Notes: generated by a model from the sequence alone, not told the origin. A stretch of DNA of 64,000 bases from Paenibacillus mangrovi (GCF_022898935.1 NZ_JALIRP010000002.1:124001-188000), one strand, 5' to 3'. Positions 1 to 8,588 are shown, counted from the first letter of the stretch. Made by a program: numbers and translations.

Positions 1-53
1 ACGAAAATATAGAGAACCGTTTGTTCCTTCAAGGTATGGCGGAAAGTTCGCAT
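1..53 (-). CDS. spoIIM: SpoIIM, N-terminal fragment (stage II sporulation protein M), runs off the window
   Basis: Only the first 17 codons are present (MRTFRHTLKEQTVLYIF), starting at an ATG at 53 behind a purine-rich AAGGGGG site. The N-terminus resembles the start of SpoIIM, a membrane protein of the engulfment DMP complex that acts in the mother cell. Its place downstream of nudF and yqxK in the same direction agrees with the B. subtilis order. The call rests on a short peptide plus synteny; the rest of the gene lies outside the window. Confidence 0.6.
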   Translation of the reverse strand, partial: MRTFRHTLKEQTVLYIF

Positions 54-108
54 ACAGGATTTCCCCCTTCCTATCACATACCTCTACTCTATGAAGACAA
101 GCTGCTAA

Positions 109-1350
109 CTATGTCTTGTCTGTAGACGGTGCCGCTACTTTGCCGTAAGTTCCTCCCCCACCGGAAGTAAGCAAAAGTGAACCGTTTCTTGATTGAACGA
201 TTTGATTCGCCATCCCGGCACCAACAACTTCAGCCAGTTCTTCTTCGGAGGCCCGGTGCAAAATGGACATTTCCGTCCCGAAACGGTCCAGTAATCTCTT
301 CATCGTCGCTTTTCCAAGTCCCGGAATAAACTCCAGGGGCACCTGATAATGATACACTGGTCGATCCGCAGGCATCCAGGCTTCCTTACGGTCGGCGATT
401 TCCAGGATCCGGTCCAGAACACCTTGTACTTTCTTCGTTCCACCACAGTACGGGCATGCTCCCGTAATGACCGTATCCTGATCCTGATCTAGGATAAGGC
501 TGCAGCTCAGGCAGTATGTGCGGTGGTACTTGCCAAGGCGCGGGTTCAGCCCATAATTGGCCGTCACCCTGCGTCCTTCAGCGTATCCAAGCGCCAGTAC
601 AAGCTCATGGAAGCTTGGCTCCTTCATCCGGATGCGGTTATACTCCCGTCCGATCTTACCCAGGGAATGGGCATCGGAATTGGTGACAAAGGTAAAGTCG
701 TCGAGCTCGGAAATAAGTCCAGCCATCTCCGAATCGGCGCTCAGCCCAAGCTCTACTCCGCTGATCATCGAAAGATCCAAGACTTCGGACATCCTCGGCG
801 CTACGTTTCCATATATCCCTTTATGCGGTGTAAATACATGCGCTGGAATCATGATGCCGCCTCTGGCATAAATCTCCTCCTGAAGAGTGATACCAGACAC
901 ATAGATGCGCTGAGAGCTCAGATTCACATTTTTCATATGCTTCGTCATCCATGCCGTGAAATGCTGCATGACGGAGAGGTTTGGGAAATAAGCGAGCAGA
1001 TGAGCAGCGCCTTTACCCTCCTCGTAAATCTCAATTTCACTTCCAAGCACAATCGTAGTTCCGCGATAAGAAATGCCCCCGCCTTCCAGCTCCGTCATTT
1101 CCCCGGCGTACAAGCAGTCCATAATATCCTTTTGCACTTCAGGCGAGTGGCAGTCAATGATTCCCACCATGTCGATGCCTTTGCGCCCGGCTGCTTCCTT
1201 CGCAATATTAGCAAAAGTCAGATCCTTGCTACCGGTAATTTTAACTGCCTGTCCGGAAGTCGCACGCCCGATATGGATATGCAGATCGGCATAGTACTCA
1301 TCCAACTTGAAGTTCTCTTTTGACGCCAAGTCTGGATTTTCGTTGCTCAT
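109..1350 (-). CDS. yqxK: Endonuclease Q / YqxK family PHP-domain nuclease
   Basis: This 413-residue protein has a PHP-type metal motif near the N-terminus (ADLHIH, residues 21-26), further His/Asp motifs, a four-cysteine zinc-ribbon-like segment (CLSC ... CPYC, roughly 278-300) and a C-terminal helix-hairpin-helix region (IPGLGKATMKRLL). This architecture is that of endonuclease Q, which nicks DNA 5' of deaminated bases such as uracil and hypoxanthine. The ATG overlaps the nudF stop codon by 4 bases (ATGA), so the two are translationally coupled. Older databases call this family a putative helicase, which the sequence does not support. Confidence 0.85.
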   Translation of the reverse strand: MSNENPDLASKENFKLDEYYADLHIHIGRATSGQAVKITGSKDLTFANIAKEAAGRKGIDMVGIIDCHSPEVQKDIMDCLYAGEMTELEGGGISYRGTTIVLGSEIEIYEEGKGAAHLLAYFPNLSVMQHFTAWMTKHMKNVNLSSQRIYVSGITLQEEIYARGGIMIPAHVFTPHKGIYGNVAPRMSEVLDLSMISGVELGLSADSEMAGLISELDDFTFVTNSDAHSLGKIGREYNRIRMKEPSFHELVLALGYAEGRRVTANYGLNPRLGKYHRTYCLSCSLILDQDQDTVITGACPYCGGTKKVQGVLDRILEIADRKEAWMPADRPVYHYQVPLEFIPGLGKATMKRLLDRFGTEMSILHRASEEELAEVVGAGMANQIVQSRNGSLLLTSGGGGTYGKVAAPSTDKT

Positions 1351-1919
1351 AGTCCGAACGTCCCTGTCACTTGCTTCAGCTTCAAGGCATATACAGCCAT
1401 GATGGTTTTGGCATCGCTAATTCTGCCGGATCCAATCGCTGCTTCAGCCTCTTCCAGAGTCAGTTCATAAAGCTCCAGAAATTCATCCTCATCCGGAGCG
1501 GCGTCCCCGCTTTCGAGTTCTTCCGCTACATATAAATGGATGATTTCGTCCGCAAAACCTGGAGATGTGTAGAAAGAATGAAGAAGTCTGAGATCTTTGC
1601 ACACATAGCCGGTCTCCTCCTGCAATTCCCGCTTGGCAGCTTCCAGAGGATCCTCCCCCTTTTCCAGCTTTCCAGCAGGGATCTCGAGTTCGCAGCGACC
1701 CATGGCTTGTCTGAATTGATCCACCATGATGATCTTACCATCATGAACAGCAAGCACAGCCACCGCGCCTGGATGTTTGATAATTTCTCTAGAAGCCGTG
1801 CTGCCATCTGGCAAGCGGACGGTATCGATTTGCAGCGATATGACTTTCCCATCAAAAATCGGCTTGGTTGAAACCGTTACTTCGTCAAGTTTTGAGTTTG
1901 GTCTGGAAAAATTATTCAA
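1347..1919 (-). CDS. nudF: ADP-ribose pyrophosphatase (Nudix hydrolase)
   Basis: NudF hydrolyses ADP-ribose to AMP and ribose 5-phosphate. The 190-residue form starts at TTG 1919, preceded by AAGGAG at a spacing of 10; an in-frame upstream extension to 2066 has no good ribosome site and would run across the divergent mciZ promoter. The Nudix box (G83 ... REL 97-99 ... EETGY 101-105) is intact, and the downstream FYTSPGFADE motif is typical of ADP-ribose hydrolases. It is followed by yqxK with a 4-base overlap, as in B. subtilis. Confidence 0.92.
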   Translation of the reverse strand: MNNFSRPNSKLDEVTVSTKPIFDGKVISLQIDTVRLPDGSTASREIIKHPGAVAVLAVHDGKIIMVDQFRQAMGRCELEIPAGKLEKGEDPLEAAKRELQEETGYVCKDLRLLHSFYTSPGFADEIIHLYVAEELESGDAAPDEDEFLELYELTLEEAEAAIGSGRISDAKTIMAVYALKLKQVTGTFGL

Positions 1920-2017
1920 CGTCACATCTCTCCTTATTTTAAAAACAAGCATGTTTGTCCAAGCTGACACATATGGTGTTATTATAACAAACTTCAAGCG
2001 GGAAAGAAGGAAAGCAA

Positions 2018-2167
2018 ATGAAGAGCTACCGAACAAAAAGCTCCTTTCACATGGTCGGGCAAGCATGGCAAATCCGGATTATGCTCAAACAATGGATGAA
2101 AGAAATCGAACCTCATACCCCACTTGCTATCATTCTGGATGAATCTAAAGAAAAAGGACACGGTTAA
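2018..2167 (+). CDS. mciZ: MciZ-like FtsZ/Z-ring inhibitor peptide (49 aa)
   Basis: A 49-codon reading frame starts at ATG 2018 behind AAGAAGGAAAGCAA. The peptide contains MVGQAWQIRIMLKQW, which aligns with the conserved VGKAWEIRAKLKEY core of B. subtilis MciZ, the sigma-E-made peptide that caps FtsZ filaments in the mother cell during sporulation. The position, divergent from and next to nudF, is also the B. subtilis position of mciZ. It is about 9 residues longer at the C-terminus than the 40-residue B. subtilis peptide. It is short enough to be missed by length-filtered gene callers. Identity is inferred from motif plus synteny. Confidence 0.8.
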   Translation: MKSYRTKSSFHMVGQAWQIRIMLKQWMKEIEPHTPLAIILDESKEKGHG

Positions 2168-2311
2168 AGAAGTGTTCTCTAACGCATTATTTTTAGAAAA
2201 TCTATCATTAAATGTGAAAAATATAATGAATTTTTGCTTTTTTAAAACTTTTTTATGCGCTTTCTATAACAAAGATACGCTAGAATTGTTATATATAGTG
2301 AAGGGTTCATT

Positions 2312-2392
2312 ATGAACAAAAATCATTGGATATTCAAATCAGGTCCACTAAGTACTATGCCTAGTTTATATAAATCAATTCAAAGGGCATGA
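2312..2392 (+). CDS. Possible 26-aa small ORF or leader peptide
   Basis: An ATG at 2312 follows GAAGGG at a spacing of 6 and opens a 26-codon frame that ends 15 bases before the TTG of the TPR-like gene; the start site of that gene overlaps the end of this one. The peptide has no recognisable motif. It could be a translated leader or chance; the upstream AT-rich stretch 2168-2311 probably contains the promoter for both. Confidence 0.2.
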   Translation: MNKNHWIFKSGPLSTMPSLYKSIQRA

Positions 2393-2406
2393 AAGGAGGG
2401 GTCGTT

Positions 2407-2955
2407 TTGACTGGATTATCACGGTATGAAGCTTTGGAAACAGCCAAAACCGCAATCGCGCTCGGAAAGATTGATGAGGCGCTGACGATCTTGTCCAGCC
2501 CGACAACGCATGAATACAATGAGTTAGTTTATACGATGTACATGCAGGGTTACCGTGAACAGGCCCTACTACGAATCTCTGAGATGGAACAGCTGCCTCT
2601 TTACGATCGCAGCCAAGTTTCACTTGAGCTCTGTTTCATTGCCGCCGAAATTCAATATGACGCCGGTAACTACGAGGAAGCCGCATCCATCTTTGAAGCG
2701 ATCTACCATACGGATCCCAATCATTCTGCTGCTAGGTTTGGAGCCGCCTCCTCCTATTTGCAGAGGACCAGAGAATCTCTAACCGCCAAGCTAGAGAGCA
2801 GCGTCGTTGGCAGCGAAGTATTTATTAGAATCGAACATTATCTAAACAATATCTCTCACGCTCTTCAAATACTGAATGTTACGCACTGGCACACCGAATG
2901 GACTCCCGCCCAGCAGCGAAATCATTCGGCAGCCACAACCGTTTTGTTTCATTAA
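2407..2955 (+). CDS. TPR-like repeat protein of unknown function
   Basis: The 182-residue protein starts at TTG 2407, seven bases after AAAGGAGG; an ATG 18 bases upstream lies before that ribosome site. Residues 1-125 are helical with tetratricopeptide-like spacing (for example ALGKIDEALTIL and AEIQYDAGNYEEAASIFEAIY), suggesting a short helical scaffold for protein contacts. The C-terminal part is not recognisable. There is no signal peptide or membrane segment, so it is probably cytoplasmic. It stands alone, closed by a strong terminator, and I cannot give it a function. Confidence 0.7.
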   Translation: MTGLSRYEALETAKTAIALGKIDEALTILSSPTTHEYNELVYTMYMQGYREQALLRISEMEQLPLYDRSQVSLELCFIAAEIQYDAGNYEEAASIFEAIYHTDPNHSAARFGAASSYLQRTRESLTAKLESSVVGSEVFIRIEHYLNNISHALQILNVTHWHTEWTPAQQRNHSAATTVLFH

Positions 2956-2964
2956 TTTTCATTG

Positions 2965-3022
2965 AAAAAGGCTATTCTACAGCTTGGCATAGATCAAATT
3001 GCCGACTGCGAATAGCCTTTTT
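2965..3022. terminator. Bidirectional terminator between convergent genes
   Basis: AAAAAGGCTATTC (2965-2977) pairs with GAATAGCCTTTTT (3010-3022), followed by more T. It separates the TPR-like gene from the convergent peptidase and has T- and A-runs on both sides, so it can work on both strands. Confidence 0.85.
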
Positions 3023-3037
3023 TTGCTCTATATGCTG

Positions 3038-4162
3038 TTATTTAGTGGTTTCTCGGATAATACTAATGACCATTTCAGCCGCTTTGGCCATATCTGTCGC
3101 ACGGATGCGTTCCTTGGTCGTATGGATATTTTCATAGCCGAGCGCCAGGTTGACTGTCGGAACTCCCATTCCATTGAAAATATTGGCATCACTTCCGCCA
3201 CCCGAATGGAAAGTCCGGCTGCTCAGGCCTATGCCCGCAATTGCCCGCTGTGCAAGCTTCACGACTTCGTCATTCTCGTCGAAATTGAAGGCTGGATACA
3301 CGATTTCGCTAATAAATTCACATTTTGCCCCGCATTCCTGTACAGCGCTCTCCAGTGCTTCGCGCATATGCTCGATCTGACGCTCTACCTTGTCCTGAAC
3401 AATGCTGCGTGCTTCAGCATCAAGCTCAACGTAATCACATACAACATTCGTAGCGCCGCCGCCCGCGAATTTACCAATATTGGCAGTTGTCTCATGATCA
3501 AGTCTGCCCAGCTTCATGCGCGAAATTGCCTTGGAAGCCACCTGGATCGCACTAATGCCGTCTTCGGGATTTACTCCCGCATGCGCAGATTTGCCGAAGA
3601 TTTTCATTTTCATTTTGGCTTGAGTTGGAGCCGCAACCGCAATGGCGCCTATTTCACCGTTTGAATCGATCGCGTAGCCAAGATCTGCGTCCAGATATTT
3701 CGGATCCATGCAGCGCGCTCCCAGCAAACCGGATTCCTCACCTACTGTAATGACAAATTGGATCTGACCATGCTCGATTTGCTGCTCCTTAAGCACTTTG
3801 ATTGCTTCGAACAAAACCGCAAGCCCAGCCTTGTCGTCAGAGCCCAGAATGGTCGTCCCGTCGCTTGTAATCCAGCCATCCTCACCCAGTGTTGGTTTAA
3901 TGCCTTTGCCCGGCGTTACCGTATCCATATGGCATGTGAAGAACAGCTTGGGAGCTGTGCATCCCGGAGTCCCTTCCATAGTGACGATTAGATTACCTGC
4001 ACCATGCCCCGTTCTTTCCTTGGAATCATCCTCAATAACACTCAGCCCGAGATCTGAGAACTTCTTTTTCAGAACGACAGCAATTTCTTCTTCATGCCCG
4101 GTTTCGCTGTCCACCTTCACGAGTTCCATAAATTCTTCTACTAAACGGTCTTGTCTGATCAT
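3038..4162 (-). CDS. yqjE: PepT-like M20 family metallopeptidase (YqjE type)
   Basis: The 374-residue protein is a dizinc M20 peptidase of the tripeptidase T-like branch. Metal and catalytic motifs are visible: CHMDTV (H78, D80), GSDDKAGLA (around D109), GEESGLLG (E142/E143), and a late ENIHT segment near 352-356. It should remove amino acids from short peptides in the cytoplasm. Length matches B. subtilis YqjE. It is a single gene between a terminator and the divergent prli42. The exact substrate is not deducible. Confidence 0.88.
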   Translation of the reverse strand: MIRQDRLVEEFMELVKVDSETGHEEEIAVVLKKKFSDLGLSVIEDDSKERTGHGAGNLIVTMEGTPGCTAPKLFFTCHMDTVTPGKGIKPTLGEDGWITSDGTTILGSDDKAGLAVLFEAIKVLKEQQIEHGQIQFVITVGEESGLLGARCMDPKYLDADLGYAIDSNGEIGAIAVAAPTQAKMKMKIFGKSAHAGVNPEDGISAIQVASKAISRMKLGRLDHETTANIGKFAGGGATNVVCDYVELDAEARSIVQDKVERQIEHMREALESAVQECGAKCEFISEIVYPAFNFDENDEVVKLAQRAIAGIGLSSRTFHSGGGSDANIFNGMGVPTVNLALGYENIHTTKERIRATDMAKAAEMVISIIRETTK

Positions 4163-4269
4163 TGGACTTTCCTCTCTCTCATGGTTAAGTTACAATAAAC
4201 ATAGCAGTCTGCCCATCAAATCATATTCATGCTGCATCAAATATATCTTCCATTTGTAAAGGAGTAGCT

Positions 4270-4371
4270 ATGAAAAATAATAAATGGTTCCGAGTTTTTG
4301 TCTACCTGATGCTGATTTCCATGTTTGGCTCCGTCATTTTCGGAATACTGCAATCCGTAATCGCCCGCTGA
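4270..4371 (+). CDS. prli42: Prli42-like stressosome membrane anchor miniprotein (33 aa)
   Basis: A 33-codon frame starts at ATG 4270 behind AAAGGAG. The product has a short basic N-terminus (MKNNKWFR) and one hydrophobic helix (about residues 8-29), as in Prli42, the Firmicutes miniprotein that ties the stressosome to the membrane. The gene overlaps its own terminator: the hairpin begins in the last codons. Identification is by size, topology and neighbourhood rather than a strict motif. Confidence 0.7.
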   Translation: MKNNKWFRVFVYLMLISMFGSVIFGILQSVIAR

Positions 4372-4381
4372 TTCAGCGGGC
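4363..4381. terminator. Hairpin terminator overlapping the prli42 stop codon
   Basis: GCCCGCTGA and TCAGCGGGC form a near-perfect palindrome followed by TTTATTTGTT. It lies at the convergent ends of prli42 and lipB. Confidence 0.7.
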
Positions 4382-5071
4382 TTTATTTGTTATAGAGCCT
4401 TCGGCTGCCTCACACGAAAATACCTCCGTAAAAAATGGCACGATCTCCTCTGCCACCTGCTCCACGGTAAAGGTACGACCTGTACATTCCTCTAGCGATG
4501 TCACACCGAATTCCTGAATGCCGCAAGGGATAATTCCCTTAAATCCCTGCTTTTCAATGCCTGCTTTGATGTTAAAAGCGAATCCGTGACTTGTCACGAA
4601 CGCCCTCCGGCTGCGGCATTTATTAAATTTGACTCCGATGGCGCATATCTTAAGATCGCCTACCCATACGCCCGTATATTCAGGCTTACGTCCAGCCTCT
4701 ATTCCGTAGTGAGCGAGATAATTGATGATGACCTGCTCCAGGCTGCGCAAATACCCGTGCAAATCCAGCCCTGCACCATCAAGCAACAATAGTGGATAGC
4801 CGACAAGCTGACCGGGTCCATGATATGTAATATCACCACCGCGGTCGATTTCAAATAATCCAATGCCTTTTTCCTCAAGCTCTTCCTTGCTCAAAAGCAG
4901 ATGCTCCGGATGTCTTTGGGAACCAATGGTATAGGTTGGCGGATGCTGCAAGAGCAGCAGGGTATCCTGCTGCTCTCCAAGGTCAATGCTTTTTACGATC
5001 GACTTTTGCAAATCCCATGCTGCATCATAACCCATCATCGGTGTATAGGAAACATTAAGTGATTTGCTCAT
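4373..5071 (-). CDS. lipB: Octanoyl-[acyl carrier protein]:protein octanoyltransferase LipB
   Basis: LipB moves octanoyl from ACP to lipoyl domains of 2-oxoacid dehydrogenases. The 232-residue protein has the signature RGGDITYHGPGQ (77-88), a lysine in the GDLKICAIGVK segment (around 141), SHGFAFN (161-167) and the catalytic cysteine in IPCGIQEFG (C183). The LipB class, rather than the LipM/LipL pair of B. subtilis, is present. It lies 51 bp after bkdB in the same direction, so it is probably co-transcribed with its likely substrate, the E2 lipoyl domain. Confidence 0.93.
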   Translation of the reverse strand: MSKSLNVSYTPMMGYDAAWDLQKSIVKSIDLGEQQDTLLLLQHPPTYTIGSQRHPEHLLLSKEELEEKGIGLFEIDRGGDITYHGPGQLVGYPLLLLDGAGLDLHGYLRSLEQVIINYLAHYGIEAGRKPEYTGVWVGDLKICAIGVKFNKCRSRRAFVTSHGFAFNIKAGIEKQGFKGIIPCGIQEFGVTSLEECTGRTFTVEQVAEEIVPFFTEVFSCEAAEGSITNKAR

Positions 5072-5122
5072 AGATGATTCACGTCCTCTCCCTGATGATG
5101 AATGTGCTGCCGCTTTGTTCGT

Positions 5123-6481
5123 TTAATAGACTTTCGTATCCAGCGTATAGGCTTCGATGTTCTCCTTCACCCGCTGCAGGAACCGACCGCAAATGATGCC
5201 ATCGAGAATACGATGGTCCAGGGACAAACAGATATTGGCCATCGAGCGGACAGCGATCATATCATTGATGACAACCGGACGCTTCACAATGGATTCAAAC
5301 GTCAGGATCGCCGCCTGCGGGTAGTTGATGATCGGATAGGACAGAATTGAACCGAATGAACCGGTGTTGTTGACGGTAAAGGTTCCTCCCTGCATATCCT
5401 CCAGCTTCAGCTTCCCTTGCCGGGTTTTGGTGGCGAGCTCTTCAATCTCACGCGCCAATCCCGCGATATTTTTCTGATCCGCTCTTTGAATAACTGGTGT
5501 CATGACCGAATCTTCCGTACCTACGGCGAGTGAAATGTTGATATCGCGTTTGACGATAATTTTATTGGTAGCCCAAACGGAGTTTATGATCGGATAATCC
5601 TTGATCGCATTCACAACAGCTTTCAAGAAGAATGCCAGATACGTTAAATTATAACCTTCTCTGCGCTTAAATTCATCCTTCAGCTTGTTGCGCAGCAGTA
5701 CGAGGTTGGTGACATCCACTTCTACCATCGTCCAGGCATGCGGAATTTCGGTTACACTCTGACGCATATTGGTCGCAATCGCATTGCGGAGCGGTGTCAC
5801 ATCAATCAGTGTCTCACGCTCGCCGACTCTTTCTACCTCGATAGGCGGAATTTTCGGCGATTCCGACATATGCAGGCCCGAATTCCGTTCCGGTACCGGA
5901 GGCTGCGGAATATACTGTTCCGGCGTTACCGCAGGATTAGCATGAGACAGGCCCTTAAACGGCGACGGCGCTGCGGCTGCCTGAGGAGCTGAAGCTTGCG
6001 ACTGGCTTCTCCCCCCATTTTCCACATAGGCAAGTACATCCTTGCGCGTAATACGTCCGCCCATTCCCGTACCTTGAATAGCGCTGAGATCCACTCCATG
6101 CTGGGCAGCTAAAGACTGCACGGCAGGCGAATAGCGGCTTCTCATGGATTGGTCACCTATATCTGTTGTCACTGCGGCTGGCATAGCCTGCACGGTGTGG
6201 TGATTCGCTGCAGGAACAGTAGGCTGCCCTTGAACAGCCACGCGGCAGATAACCTCTCCAACCCCAACGTTCTGGCCTTCATTAGCGATCCATTCAGCCA
6301 TGATGCCGTCCAGCGTAGAGGGAATTTCGGCATTGACCTTATCCGTTATGACTTCGCAAATAGGCTCATACTGCTCGATCTTATCCCCCGGCTTTTTCAG
6401 CCACTTGGCAATAGTAGCCGAGACCAGCGACTCGGCCAGCTGCGGCATCACCACGTCGGTTAACTTTTGATTTTCTGACAT
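5123..6481 (-). CDS. bkdB: Branched-chain 2-oxoacid dehydrogenase E2 (dihydrolipoyl acyltransferase)
   Basis: This E2 carries acyl groups on lipoamide to CoA. In order: one lipoyl domain with the lipoylated lysine in TDKVNA (K48), a Pro/Gln/Ala-rich linker, an E1/E3-binding domain (about 118-158, RYSPAVQSLAAQHG) and the catalytic domain ending with SLDHRILDG (H423, D427). The start is ATG 6481, seven bases after GAGG; a GTG three codons earlier overlaps that ribosome site. Length is 452. It follows bkdAB closely and its partners are the next three genes upstream. Confidence 0.93.
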   Translation of the reverse strand: MSENQKLTDVVMPQLAESLVSATIAKWLKKPGDKIEQYEPICEVITDKVNAEIPSTLDGIMAEWIANEGQNVGVGEVICRVAVQGQPTVPAANHHTVQAMPAAVTTDIGDQSMRSRYSPAVQSLAAQHGVDLSAIQGTGMGGRITRKDVLAYVENGGRSQSQASAPQAAAAPSPFKGLSHANPAVTPEQYIPQPPVPERNSGLHMSESPKIPPIEVERVGERETLIDVTPLRNAIATNMRQSVTEIPHAWTMVEVDVTNLVLLRNKLKDEFKRREGYNLTYLAFFLKAVVNAIKDYPIINSVWATNKIIVKRDINISLAVGTEDSVMTPVIQRADQKNIAGLAREIEELATKTRQGKLKLEDMQGGTFTVNNTGSFGSILSYPIINYPQAAILTFESIVKRPVVINDMIAVRSMANICLSLDHRILDGIICGRFLQRVKENIEAYTLDTKVY

Positions 6482-6502
6482 GTTATTCACCTCGAAGCTT
6501 CC

Positions 6503-7489
6503 CTAGTAGATTGCCAATTGACGCATGGCTTCTTTCACTTTATCTTTACTCAGCATATAAAACTTCTCCATTGGCGGGCTTATCGGCATTGCAGGCACAT
6601 CCGGGCTGCAGCAGCGCATAATCGGGGCATCCAGCTCGAACAAGCATTCCTCCGAAATGATCGCAGCCACCTCGGCTCCAACGCCGCCGGTTTTATTGTC
6701 TTCATGGACAATCAGTACCTTGCCGGTTTTGCGTACGGCTTCAATAATACTGTCGCGATCGAGCGGCTGCAACGTGCGCAGATCCAGAATATGGGCCGTA
6801 ATGCCCTCTTCCTTCTCAAGCTCTTCGGCAGCCTGCAAGCAGAAGTGAAGCGGCATGCTGTAGCCGATCACTGTAATATCCGCACCCTCGCGCAGCAGAT
6901 TAGCCTTGCCGATCGGAACGGTGTAATCGTCCAAAGGCACATCGCCCTGGATCATTTTGTAGCATTTTTTATTTTCAAAAAAGAGAACCGGATCCGGGTC
7001 ACGGACAGCTGCCTTTAGCAGTCCCTTGGCATCATATGCTGTGAATGGGGCCACAATTTTCAGACCTGGTGTACCGAAGAATATAGATTCCGGACATTGG
7101 GAATGGTACAAGCCGCCGAAAATTCCGCCTCCGATCGGTGCTCTGACCACAACCGGACAATTCCAGTCGTTATTGGAGCGGTAACGGATTTTGGCAGCTT
7201 CACTAATAATCTGATTGGTCGCAGGCAGCATGAAGTCGGAGTACTGCATTTCAGCAATCGGCTTCATCCCAACCATCGCCGCACCAATGGCGACTCCAGC
7301 TATCGCGGATTCAGCCAGCGGCGTATCCATGACACGCTCCTCGCCAAACTGCTCCAGCAGCCCTTTTGTGGTCGTAAACACTCCGCCCTTAACGCCTACA
7401 TCCTCACCGAGGACAAATACGGATTCGTCTTTCTCCATTTCTTCCTTCATGGCCAAGCGGATCGCATCGATATATTCCATTACTGCCAT
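6503..7489 (-). CDS. bkdAB: Branched-chain 2-oxoacid dehydrogenase E1 beta subunit
   Basis: The 328-residue protein is a transketolase-like E1 beta chain (motifs LGEDVG, TPLAESAIAG, PIAEMQYSDF, and the C-terminal VIVHEDNKTGGVG region). With BkdAA it decarboxylates the 2-oxoacids from Val, Leu and Ile using thiamine diphosphate. It starts at ATG 7489 behind AGGAGG and overlaps the end of bkdAA by 10 bases, which indicates translational coupling. Confidence 0.93.
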   Translation of the reverse strand: MAVMEYIDAIRLAMKEEMEKDESVFVLGEDVGVKGGVFTTTKGLLEQFGEERVMDTPLAESAIAGVAIGAAMVGMKPIAEMQYSDFMLPATNQIISEAAKIRYRSNNDWNCPVVVRAPIGGGIFGGLYHSQCPESIFFGTPGLKIVAPFTAYDAKGLLKAAVRDPDPVLFFENKKCYKMIQGDVPLDDYTVPIGKANLLREGADITVIGYSMPLHFCLQAAEELEKEEGITAHILDLRTLQPLDRDSIIEAVRKTGKVLIVHEDNKTGGVGAEVAAIISEECLFELDAPIMRCCSPDVPAMPISPPMEKFYMLSKDKVKEAMRQLAIY

Positions 7490-8520
7490 GCCTTTTCCTC
7501 CTCTTCATGATCTTCCGCATAAACATGCAGCAGAGTCTCCTCAGGCTTCGGATAAGGCGCTTGATCCGCAAACTCGGTCGCGTCCTTCATCTCAAGCGAT
7601 ATCTGTTCCAGCAGATCCGCATCCTTCGTCTCATCCCAAATGCCACAGTCGATCAAGTAGGCTTTAAACCGGGTAATTCCGTCTTTTTTCCAATTTTCTT
7701 CAACTTCCTCTTTTGTCCGGTAAGCCAAATCATTATCGGAAGTGGAATGCGGAGACAAACGGTACATCATCGCTTCAATCAGTGTCGGCCCTTCGCCGCG
7801 GATCGCCCGCTCGCGAGCTTCCTTAACAGCCTTATAAACCGCAAGCGCATCGTTGCCGTCCACCCGGAGTCCCGGGAATCCGTAGCCCAGTGCACGGTCG
7901 CTGACTTTGCCGCCGATTTGCTTGTGAGCGGGTACCGATATGGCGTATTGGTTGTTCTCACACATAATGATGACAGGCAGCTTGTGCACACCGGCGAAGT
8001 TGCAGCCCTCGTGGAAATCACCCTGGTTGCTGGAGCCTTCCCCAAAGGTTACGAAGGAAACGATCTCCTGCTTTCTCATCTTGGCCGCAAGCGCTACGCC
8101 TACCGCATGGGGAAGCTGAGTCGTTACCGGACTAGATCCAGTCAAGATACGAAGTCTTTTGCAGCCGAAATGCCCTGGCATCTGACGCCCGCCACTGTTC
8201 GGATCTCCCGCTTTCGCAAAAGAAGACAGCATCAGCTCGCGTGCAGTCATACCCACGGATAATACAAAGCCATAATCACGGTAATACGGCAGGAAATAGT
8301 CCTTTTCCCGGTCTAAAGCAAACGCGGCGGCTACCTGTGCGGTTTCCTGGCCGACGCCCGAAACATGGAAATTGATCTTTCCCGCCCGCTGCAGCAGCAA
8401 ATTACGCTCATCAAACTTGCGTGCGAGCAGCATATATCTGTACATGTCAATCACTTGTCCGTTACTAAGTCCAAGCTGCTCATGTTCGTGTCCTGTTCCA
8501 ACAGTACCTTGTTCATTCAT
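7480..8520 (-). CDS. bkdAA: Branched-chain 2-oxoacid dehydrogenase E1 alpha subunit
   Basis: The 346-residue protein has the thiamine diphosphate motif in the form GEG (160-162) ... CENN (187-190), which is the usual variant of Bacillus BkdAA, and the phosphorylation-loop-like YRLSPHSTSDND segment. It starts at ATG 8520 behind AAGGAGG. The 164-bp gap upstream contains a promoter and a FapR-like palindrome, so bkdAA-bkdAB-bkdB(-lipB) can be expressed separately from lpdV. Confidence 0.93.
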   Translation of the reverse strand: MNEQGTVGTGHEHEQLGLSNGQVIDMYRYMLLARKFDERNLLLQRAGKINFHVSGVGQETAQVAAAFALDREKDYFLPYYRDYGFVLSVGMTARELMLSSFAKAGDPNSGGRQMPGHFGCKRLRILTGSSPVTTQLPHAVGVALAAKMRKQEIVSFVTFGEGSSNQGDFHEGCNFAGVHKLPVIIMCENNQYAISVPAHKQIGGKVSDRALGYGFPGLRVDGNDALAVYKAVKEARERAIRGEGPTLIEAMMYRLSPHSTSDNDLAYRTKEEVEENWKKDGITRFKAYLIDCGIWDETKDADLLEQISLEMKDATEFADQAPYPKPEETLLHVYAEDHEEEEKAWQ

Positions 8521-8571
8521 AAGAGGTACCTCCTTATTTATAAAGCCTTAGACCAAACACTTACCCTGATA

Positions 8572-8588
8572 TTAAAACCTGGTACTAA
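8572..8588. promoter_or_regulatory. FapR-like operator upstream of bkdAA
   Basis: TTAAAACCTGGTACTAA is an imperfect 17-bp palindrome close to the FapR operator form (TTAGTACCTGGTACTAA-like, recalled from the Bacillus literature); the right half is perfect. It lies about 10-26 bases downstream of the predicted transcription start, where a repressor would block bkdAA. FapR responds to malonyl-CoA. The assignment is by resemblance only. Confidence 0.45.

Noticed and set aside
1920..2066. N-terminal extension of NudF to 239 residues
   Set aside because: A TTG at 1919 has an AAGGAG site and gives the family length; the extension would overlap the mciZ start on the other strand.
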